64,000 nt of DNA from a virus, in IMG/VR virus record IMGVR_UViG_3300020442_003949, positions 27,013-91,012 of that record; one strand, written 5' to 3'. A program made the translations under genes and the position numbers. The stretch's first letter is position 1; each line of letters starts with the position of its first letter. The notes beneath the pieces were generated by a model. That model did not search any database and was not told where the DNA came from. It saw only the letters and a program-made list of their open reading frames with translations. Below, piece after piece: positions 28,301 through 40,300 of the stretch.

Positions 28301-31300
28301 CTCTCCAACTGAGTTTTTATTAAAAATTTCTAAGAAAATATCTGCAACTGTTGGATCTCCTTTTACTAACTTGTTTACTTCTTTTGCAAAATTTATGTAA
28401 TTAATAGCAACTTTATAATTGAATCCAGTAACTGTAATTAACAACAAATTGTTAGGAACTGTATATAGAACATCTTCATAATTTATATCGTACGTATCAT
28501 AAGCTGCTTCTGTATAATTAGCAGTATCCCATCCGCTTTGATTACCAAAATCAAACCCTTTAACTTCTACTCCACCATAATCTACACCATCCATGAGTTG
28601 CGATATATCATTGCCAAATTGCCCTACATAAGGAGTGTATAGCAAATTAATCCTGTCAGCTGCATTTAATAAATTGGTATCTTTTTTGTAACTAACCTGT
28701 ATTGTGGTGAAATTTGGTGCAGGATTGAGCAACGTTATTTGACCTAAGTACCTATTATATGATTTACTTTTATCTAAATAATTAGTATATGTATAATCTG
28801 TAGTCAGAAGATCTTTACCATCAACAGTGACATTAATAGTATTTTTGTTTATACTTATAGGCCATTGCAAATTAAAGATATATTTTGAACCACTTCCTAT
28901 AAATGTTTCAACTGTATCTAAATCTGAAAAAGCAAAAGTCGTTGAAATCCTATCATATTTTAAATTTGTTTGCAAACTTCTTATAATTGGGTTACCAATT
29001 ACAACTGCTAACTTTGCAGAATACCCGTCTGCAAAAGAGCCATTAATAACGATTCTAGGTGCAGACAAATAACCATATCCAGGATTAATTATATCTACTC
29101 TTGTTATACTACCATTTGCTCCTAAATGAGCAACAGCAACTGCACCTGCTCCAGTAGAGCTTTCAAACTCTATGCTAGGAGGTATTCCGTACCCGGCTCC
29201 ACCATCTACTACTTCTACCGATACTACTTGATATGTGCAATTATTTAACCATCCAATATCTGGATAATTTTGTATTTGCTCTGCATTATAAAACCCTAGG
29301 TTATTTGTAGTTATTTTGTAAGGTAATATTTTATTTTCAGTTTCTATATATCTAGGTGGTAAATCAAAATCGCTTATATAAGATGCCACATCCTCAATCT
29401 TATCATAAGCACTTAAAAACTCCCTTATTTTTGCTTTGAACGGTTTAATTTCATTAACATAATCTTCATAACTTGATAAATTATCATTATTAAATGTTAC
29501 ATCTTGCCTTAATTCTCCAACATTATGCTTAATTTTTAAGAAATTTGTTTTAAAAATCCAATCAACTGATGGTTGTTCACTTAATATATAACGTAAACAA
29601 CTAAAGAACAAATTATTGTATTTTATTGCTAAATCGTCTATAAAAATATCATCTTTAATTGCATTTGCTATAATTCTTATTTCTATACTAGGAATATTGT
29701 CATAAAAATAAGTATCAAAACTTATTGTGTCAAAATTTGTAGTAGCAAATGTTGGGTCATACAAACTTCTAGATAATTGTATCGTCCCATTATTCCTACC
29801 AATTGTTTTATAATTTACTGAATAATCTACATTTGCTAATGAATTTATTTTTTCTAACAAAAGCCAACTACCGTCACCTATATTTCTAATTCTTACAATA
29901 TCACCTATGTTATCATCTACACTTGATAATTCATAGGAATAATCAATAGAATGTGTAACCTTAGTTGCTTCGTTATATCCAGCTGCATACCAGTCTATAA
30001 AATACCAATAAAGTGTTGTATTAAACCCTTGACTTTGTATTCTAATCCAAGAATTGTTATTATAATCTCTTTCATATAGAGCCCATTTACCAAAAATTGT
30101 CTCATCTGCTGCAACAAGTGCTGTAAATTTACGTATAATGATGTAGGTAGAATCTGAATAATTTTTTCCTTGGTTTATTATATTCACACTGCCAATACTT
30201 CCGTTGCTTGTCATTATAAATTCTAATTCTAACCCTTCACCTTTGCCTATTACTGCATAAGTAGGGGTGGTTATATATCCTCTTCCAGCGTTTAATACAA
30301 ATACGTCTATTATATGACCATTTTCAATCTGCAAAGAAATTTCAGCCTGCACTGCTTTTGCAACACCATAACTATCTAAGTCACTTTTAGATTCTACTTC
30401 TATATCATAAAAATTAGATGTTAATAATGGCGGGTCGTCAACCCTATAAAAATTTTGTAAATTTTTATTATCAACTAATAACTCTTTTGCTAAATCCTGG
30501 TTTACATGCTCTACATATTGTTTTAACGCTTCTTGCTTGTTTCTAAACCAACCTTGACGTGGTGTATCTAAATTACCATATCTATATTTTTCGCTTAGGC
30601 TTGGATCTGGCACATTGCGTCCATACAAATCATATCCAACAAGACTGTCTATCCATTTTTGGTTCAACTGCTCATTTGGCTGACTAGTTGCTAGACCGCT
30701 TGTAAGCAACTTATACTGATAATGAGTGTTTAGATCTGTAACTTCGTCATAAGTTTGAAAACTCACAGCTACTTCATCGTTAACAAAATCATTTTGTAAA
30801 TTATACAAAGAAAATTCATTTGCTGAAATTAATGAAATAAATTTATATCCTTGCGTTAACGTATTACCTAATAAATTTGAAATTTTATCTGCTGATAAGT
30901 TTCTACCATCTATACTAGGAATACTTGTTTTATTTTTCACCCAATAAAAATAACGTAAGACATAACTTTGACTTGTAGTGTCATATACTCTTTGCGTTGA
31001 ATATGAAGCATTTCCATATTTTGTTTGTCCTGTTATATTTAATGAAAAACCTTCACTTGTGCCTTGTAATGCATCCCACTCTGCTGGTAAAAAATTACTG
31101 CCTACCCACTCATAAATATCTATTGTTGAGTTAGGCCATAATCTTCCCCAGTTCAATGCTGAATAAGTAATATCGTTTATATACGGATAATAATATCTAA
31201 CGTTTGTTAAATCCCACCAAATCTTACCTATATATTCTGTGCCCCAAGACGCTCCTGTATCAACAACCTGATTATTAGTTCCGACAGTATATACAGCAGG

Positions 31301-34300
31301 ATCATAATACGATTTATAAGTGATATTTTGGTCAGCTGATCCAGGAATTTTTCCTTGTAACGGATCAATATAATCTAGATTGTATAAAAACTCATTATTC
31401 TTTTTATTGTAAACTAGAATTTTTTTAATTTTATTCAAATCCGGTACAAATTTTGGTTTATTATATTCTATCCATAACTCGTTAACATCTTTTCTAAATT
31501 CTACAATCTTACCAATTTTAATATCACTTGATTCTATTGTTTTTGCTGTAGGTAAATTAACATATAAAGAATTTCCACTTGAATTGAAATTTATTCCTAT
31601 TTCATACACCTTTGAATCTATATTTTCATATGAAAATTTTTCTCTATAAATAAACTGATCATACAAATTATAATATACATAAATTTCTCCAACATTTACA
31701 TTTGTATATTTAAATGTGGTAAAATTATTATCAAATGTTGTTAAAATATTGTCAAATGTTGTTTGCTGAGTAAATTTTCCATTGTATGCTGTAATAAAAA
31801 GTATATTGTTATGTAACAACACATTATACCCAAATTTTTGCAGTGTGACTGATTTAGGACTAGTAATTGTTTGATCTAATTCAAATTTTTGATTTTTTAA
31901 CTTGTATACGTATACGCTACCGTCATCAAAATTATTATTATCATCAAGAGACAGTCCTACAACAAAGATTGATCCGTCATCGTTAATTGACAATCTATCT
32001 GCAAAATTTGTGTTTGCTTTAGGTGCAACAATATTTTGCATCCATCTATAAAATCCATCCTGTAATCTATAAACTGCTATAGAATTCGTAATATCTGTAT
32101 TATATTTCACTTGAACAATTAAAACTTCCCCATCTGCACTGACAGCAAATGTTCTTGCAAAATCATACATGCCATCAGCAGGAATTGTGCTTATGTCTGC
32201 ACTATCAAAAGTAACTAAAAAATCATTCATGTTATTTGGTATACATCCACTATAATCTATTAGTTGATTTATTAATTGCCAAAAATTATTATTTGCTGGA
32301 GATATTCCTTCTTGTAAATTTGTCCTTGCAACATAAAAACTGTTTTCAAAATACACTATATCATTTGTAAAATAAATTACAGATTCGTTATAAGGTCCAC
32401 GATATTTTTTATTCCTTGCTAAATCCCAATTATATTGCAAACCGTCTATTTCTCCAAATTTATAAAAATACATTTTACCAGGATATGTTTCGGAATTAGT
32501 TTCATCTGCAGCTAAAAAATAACCTGTATATATATTATTATTTTGCCTTACTTGCACTTGCTGTCCAAAATAATGATTATTTCTACTATCAGGACTTACT
32601 AACGTCTTTTGATGCAGATAATTTGTCCCAAATTTCTCAAAGACATAAACACTACCTTCATTGTTATATAAACTAGGAATTCCTGTTGTATCTACAGGAA
32701 TAGAGAATAGTTCTTGCCAAGATACACTTGTATTCGACGGAATATTAGGTAATTTTGATATTCCTTGCACCTGCTCTGTTGTGTACACCCAATATTCTTC
32801 ACCTATAATTTCTTTTTGTTGTAATCCAGTTTCTTGACTTATAACAATTGGCAAATTTCCAAATGTTTCGAATATTGCAAGTTTGCCTACACTTGTTAAT
32901 GTATCATTTGCTAAATTTACTTGTTGAGATACTCCAAATTCCCTCACTGCTGCATATATATTTTCTCTACCAAAATAATCATTTTGATTTGCAATTGGTA
33001 ACATTTCTAGTAATGAATCATTTTGACTCCATTCGCCTTGTACATTATCTACATAAACAGTTACATTATTATTTGTATTTCTTTGAACATACATGACTTC
33101 TGCAGTGTTTGTTGTTCCTACTTCTCTAATAATTTGACCTTGCCCAGAACCATTTACAACTAGGTTACCTGTTCCATCTTCTTCATATTTTGCAACTAGT
33201 AGATAAGGTAATCCTTCTGCAAACCTATTTTCATTATAGATAATGTAACCATCCCACAGATTCCAAATTGTTTTTTGTTCACTGCCTTCCATTAAATCAT
33301 CTGTACTAAAACCTATTGATTGTATCGAAGTATATATATTTTCTACTACATTATCTACAGGCCTTGCAAAAATTTCTCCACTTATGCTTCCTATTAATTC
33401 GTCTAGGAAATTAAATTCATTCCCATCATAATTTTTACTATAGTATTGAATTTGAATTTCATAGATAGGATTTGTAATGTCTATGCTATCATCAGCAACT
33501 TTAACCGTATTAGAAAACACAACAGCACTTGCTTGCTCATTATTTCGCTGTTTTAAAGTTTCTCCTACGAATACTTCTGGCGGAAGAGAAAATCTTGTGT
33601 TTCGCACCCGTAGTATAGAAACTGTTTTTGCTAGCTTATTAAATTGTAGCTTGCACACATCTCCTTGATTAGAATAATCACTCATTTCTTTAGGCAACCG
33701 TAGCCCAAAATAACTTAAAGGGGCAGTTTTTGCGCTGTATACGCCTGCTGGACTGATGCTTGTGCCATTATAACTGAGCGACCTAATTAAACTTGGTTCA
33801 CCGCTTATTCCTTTATCTTCATATATAGTATCATTTAAAATATTATAATAAATCCTGTCTTTTACAGGATTATTTGTTGTTCTTATTTCACTAATTATTA
33901 AACCTTTTGCAGTATAATCAGTGTCTGCATACACGTAATATTCAGGAGTAGTAATTGCAATGTAACCTTCAAAATAATTATCATTGATAGTTTGTCTTAC
34001 AAATTGCCCAATTGTTGTAATACCTACTGACAGAATTCCTTGCTCTGCAAATTCTCCTGCAACATCAGCCAAATAGAGTATAAAACTATTAGAAGCTTCA
34101 GGTAAAGAATATAGATATACAACGGTCCCTAGAGCAGTTTCTGAAGATAAAACCTGTCCAATTTCGGGAGTAGCTGCTGCGTTATCTACCGTAACAATTT
34201 CTTGAAACTTAAAATCAATAGCATGGTCTTTACTAATAAATTCACTCCATAATTGATTATTATCTACAAATACTGTCTGATCGTTAAATGGCTCTGTAGG

Positions 34301-37300
34301 TAATAATTCTAATTGAGTTTGATTAGCATTGGTTAATTTATTCCAATACAAAGAAATAGAATTACCAGATTCTATTGCTTCATACAAGTCTTTAGATACA
34401 CGTACAAGTAATTGCGTAGTAGTGACAGGTGTTTCCTGTGCTTTATAAGACAACGGATAGTTGCCAGTAAGTATAATCAGAGGCTGTTCAGAATCCTCGT
34501 AAATTAAATTATTGTCAATTAAAAAATCTACTGTTGAAAAATATGGATCAACAACTGTAAACGGTTCATACTTATTGATATCGACAAGAGCTTGCCATGT
34601 AAGGCTGTTATATGTTACAATATCTCCTTGTGTATAGTCTACATCTTGGCTGTATTCACCTTTATTTCTAGTCATAATATTGCTAGCATTTGGTGCACCT
34701 ACTACCAAAATCCTACCATCTGCGGATAAATCTACACTACTGCCGAATTTTTTTGGATTCAAAGATTTGGCAAATTCTATAACTAAAGTAGAATTATTTG
34801 GTAATGCATCAGACCCGTTAAATATAATTTTATTTTCTGCAACATTAATTTCATAATAGATCTTTAAATCAGCAGATAATTCTTCGTACTCTTCAATAGG
34901 ATCAATCTTTATAGCATTTATATAAACAACTTGGATATTTTGCACATTATTCATTACCCTTGTTGCCCAATCCTCTGAACTATATCCTGTTGGCTCATCT
35001 AAACTAAATTCGGTCAAATTTGATGTGTTTAATTGAAACTGAATTGGAGATTCAGGAAGCAAAATTTTCAAAAGTGTCCATTTATTGCTTATACTAGGCC
35101 GAGAATACACGTAAACTTTACCATCTCCGTCGTCAGGTGCCCCAACTGCCATATAATTATTATTTTTGTTTACCGCTACTGATTTTGAAAAATTTGTAAA
35201 ATTATTATTAGCACTAACAACATTTTTTGTAAATTCGTAATTACTATAAGGTTGTAATACTCGCCATTCTCCATTACCGATATCATCTACCCAAAATTTG
35301 TTTTTTATAGAAGATTCAAAGCTATTAATAACATCAGTCAAACCATCTAAATTAGGTATCCTTACAGATTTTAAAACTGTAAAAAACCCTTCAAAAATAT
35401 CTGCAGTTTCTTTTTTAACTACATCTACAACCTCTTCTGCAGCACTTAACGTAATTTGCGAATGAAAAATATCTATAATTTCAAAAAATCCTTTTACAGA
35501 ACTTTTAACAAATTGTGTTTCTGCAGTTGAATCTTTAGCTGTATAAGATCTTCCTAAAATATTTTCTATACCAATAATTTCTCCTATTACTAAATCTTTT
35601 GGTATGCTTGCTAGCTCTAATATAATACTTGTTAAAGATCCTTCAATAGTTTTTATGTTTTTAATTTCTATATCATGCTTTACATATGAATATACATTCC
35701 ATGAGTCTCCTACTGAACCTATCCAAATTAAATCGTTAGAATTGTATTCTTCAATATTTTCATTTAATAAGTCTGCATATTGAACTAAGGTATGATTTAC
35801 ATCATTCACACTTACATACCCTGCATGATTGAACACTGTGCTTTTAGGTAAAAATGTAGGAAATATATCATTAGTAAAATTCTCATCTTTATTATAAATC
35901 TTGTAATCAGGTATTCTTAAAATTAAATCAGTTTCTTTTCCAGTTATATTATTAGTTAAAATGACAGGTTGTGGGTTAAGTTTAATTTTTGATTCATCTA
36001 TAACAACATCAAATTCTGCATAAGTTCGATAATGGCCATATATCCCTGTTCTTACTCCCCACTCTTCGTAAAATTCAAAACTGTCTTTATCTGCGCTTGA
36101 CAAAACATCAAATAACTTTGAAAAGGCATTTTTTGTACCTTTATCTTGAATGTATCCTTGATAAAATTTGTACTGACTAACTTCATTATTAATAATGTTT
36201 TCTAAATACTTCCTTTTTTGATATCCTATTAAATGTTGTGCTAATTTTTGTTGCTCAACATTTAAACTATCACTGTCTAAATCATAAAAATCTTTAAACT
36301 GATCAACATGATAATCAAAATTAGTATATAATTTAGATTCTGGAATATCTGTAATTTTTTTCCATATATTAAAATCAAAAATGTCAGATCCATTTATCTT
36401 TGATTTGGCAGAATAATAAAATTCTTTATATTTTACAACCTGCCCAGTGTAATAATCATTCCAAGCCTTCCATTCAGTTATTTCTGCTTTGTCATAAAAA
36501 AATCCTGGAATATTAAGAGATCCGTTCCAATTTGCTGTTTTATACCCTGCTATTCGTATTCTTTCTTGCCTATAACCCGGTTCTTGATCATAAATAACAT
36601 CGTTAAAAACTGTTGTGTTATCTATCAAAACTGCATGTTCTTTGTATATTAATGGAATTCTTATAAAATAAATACCTGCTGCTGTGTTTACAGTGTTAAT
36701 TTGAAAAATATTTGTAAAATCTCTATAAAATTTTAAATTATCTTTTGGTATGTACGTACCATCAGCTTTTAGAACACTATAACCTATTGAAGAATTTAAT
36801 GTATTGCCAACAAAAGCTTTTGTATTAGTGTACGTTATCTTATCTGCTCCTGGACTTAAAGTTATTAATGATCCTTTTTTCCAATTTTGTGTTACCCAAA
36901 ATAAAAATTGTTTTACCGAGAAAAGCCAATCTGCTACATCATATTGGTCTTCGACAAAATGATCAAATGTAAAACCTAAAGATTGTAAATATTGTCCATA
37001 TCCCAGTAAAAAATCAACTACGTCTTGATGCGTTTGAAAAACTGTGCCATAATCTAAAGTGCTTGGTATATGTTCAAATCTTTTACGGATAAAAGCTGTA
37101 GAACCACCTATTATTGGCAATTTGTCTAAAGAAGCAAATCTAGATTGATCAAAGGTATCTTGACTTCTATGCGTAATTTTTGCTCTATAGTACTGATTGT
37201 CTCCTACTTTTACAATGGTATCTTGACTATAGGTTTTATTAGGTTCCCAAACTACAAAACTTTCACTTACTCCACCTATATTGATAACAGTGTCTGCATC

Positions 37301-40300
37301 TCTTGGTATAGCTTTAAAATATGTAAATGAAGGCACTAAACTATCGTAACCTTTGATATAAAAACCATTTTCTTGCTTCTCAATTATTACACCACTGTAA
37401 ACAATTTCATCAATTGGAAAACTTGTAATTAATTTTATATCATAATTTTCGTTAGGAACAAAAACATTTCCTTCATTAAGCGGTGTCCTACTATCAAGGA
37501 TTAATTTTAGTTTACGTTTATCAGTAAATCCACCTAATTTAAAACTAATCCTATTCTTTATATTCTGTACAGATGTTTTGTAATTTTCAAATAAATCTGT
37601 AAAAATAGTGTTTTGATATTCAGTAATATAATTTATTAATCCACTTGTCGGCTGTGTTGGTCCAGGATAAACCAATTTGTCAAGTTGTAAATGATTAGTT
37701 ATGGCTTCGTAAATAATTTGATTATTCTTGCCTCTGACTTGTTGATTTCTGTCAAACCCTGTGCTGAAGGTATAAGCAGGTCTATTCAAAACAAAACTTT
37801 TTAGTAAAGAAAAAGGATATTCACTACTACGCCGCCATGCTGACTCTACAGGTCCGCCATCGCCAAATTTAAAATCACGCTTTACACTCTGCAAATCATA
37901 TGTTGATACAATTCCTGCAAGTGTAGGAGGCAACAATTCGCCGTGCTCGTCCACAGGAATAACAAGATTTAAACCTTTTCGAATAAATTTATTTTTAATT
38001 TTGAAGGTAGGTTGCCGTATAATACCATTTTCAATATCATTCCACATCAATTTATTGTTTTTTGTATAGGGTTTATCTCCGTACTGCCCTTTCCACCATT
38101 TAGGTTCGATTGTAAAACCTAACATTTCCCAAGGATGGGTATGTGGACGATCTGTATTAAATAAAAACTTGTAAAGTTGGCGCCACCAACCCGGAGAGCT
38201 TAATCCATTTTTTAAATATGTAGAACTGTAATTATATGTAAAAGCATTAAATCTATCAAAAAACTTATTTTCAGCATAATCTACATTTACTAATCTTGTC
38301 CAATCAAAAAAATCTTGAAACATAATTGTTGTAGTAGATTGAGCTGGAGTAACATTTGATTGATAATATTTTTGTTGTATAAGATCGATGTCAAATAAAT
38401 TTTCATCATAAGAAATTTTAATATTATTAAAAATCCTTTTTTCTAATTCTAATAACAACTGATCTCTATAATCTTTAAAAGCAGGTATTAAGCTACCATC
38501 ATGTCCTTGTATTACAACTTGGCCATTTTCATACTCAGTATATAAATTCGTATCTTGCTGCGCTTTATTACTGTGTGTTTTAGGAATAAAAAATGCTGTT
38601 GATAATCCATTAAATTTATTAACTGTAAATTCTCCTGTTCCTTCATTTTCAATATCTTTTTGAACTGCCTGTTCATAATCTAAATATACAGGATAAAACC
38701 AACCTAATTGATTATCTTCATTAGGTTCAAGTATTTTTTCCCCATAAATTTTATATGGTAACGTGCTATCTACAAATGACTTGTTCTGAACAGTTGTATC
38801 AATATACAGTTCCGGAATATACTTGGGATACAGACCTAACTTAGTAGGTGTAGGAGGTACAAAATTTTCTAAAGTGCTTTCATATTCATATATGTCTATT
38901 ACATCGTTTGGCTTCCTAAAACCTAATAAGCGTACAAATCCTTCCGCATTAAATTCATAATCTTTTTTATAAATTAATTGTATACCATTTCTGTATACCG
39001 AAACTGCTTTATATGACGGCACATCATTGTCAAAAACTTCACTAATTGCAAAGTATTCTTGATCTTTGTCAACAATAATATCTGAGTTAACCTTTGCTCC
39101 ACCTGTTGGAATCATATCACTGATTGCAAATGGCATGTCTGCATTTTTATCTTTATTAATGCTTTCCATTATTTTATCAAAATGCGTTTTAACTGGTCCA
39201 TCAAACCCTAAATTTGACGCTGTTTCTATAAAAAGTCTTTTGAATTTACTGTATTCAACCTTAGCAAATGTTATTGCTTTCTTAACATTTGCATTTTTAT
39301 CTAACAAGTGATAAGCATACAAATTGTACAATGAAGAATGTTTTAAAAACTTTTTTCCATATTGACTACTATTACCTAAGTCTCGCAAATTACTTGTGCC
39401 AGGATAAGTTCCTACAAAATCATTACTTTCTTCTACAATTGTAGAAACATGATCTATAATTTCTCCTAACGTAAAAGTTGAAATATTTTGATTTAATGGA
39501 TTTTTTTCTAAGTTACATGGAATTTCATAAAAACCATTCTCATTTTTAGGAAATGTGCTTCTTGTTTTAATCAATACACTTTTATTTTTTGCAATTATTT
39601 TACTAAATTTGAGATAATGATTTTGATTTACATCCGTTGTAATAATAAAATCATTATCTTTGCTTTGCAATTTATTATCTATATAAACTCTAATCCATAA
39701 ATTTTGTATAAACCTGTTATCATCATACATATCTAAAGGAAATATGTCTTGTCCTGCACTAATAAATTGCCTAAAAACTGGCTGTAATGCGCTACGAGAT
39801 TTAACCCACCCATTTATACAATCATACTCTTCTCTGTTTTTATAACGCCGTAAATAACTTATATCTGTTTTATAACTATAAACTGTATTATCATTATTAT
39901 AAGTAAAAGATTGGTTTAACAAATCAAAATTAAAAACAATATCTCCGCTATTTTTTATGTTTTGATATTGTAATGGAAAATTCAATTCATTATCATTGGC
40001 GCCATTTCCTACAGCATACGAAAATAATTTATTTCCACTAAATTGGCTATAACTGTATTTTACTGTATCATTTAGTGAAACATCATCATAATCAAATAAA
40101 TCAAACAAAGGTGCTTGATTTAATCCAATTTTATCCTGCGACTGCTTCCATGCATTACCTGTATAATGAAAATATTTTCCCCTATAATTGTTACCTTTTG
40201 TAATCAAAACACATTCATTATCAAGTGGAATACCATCATCTTCCTCAATTAAACTTATCTGAGTTGTATTCTTAAATGTTAAAAATTTTACTTTAAAAAT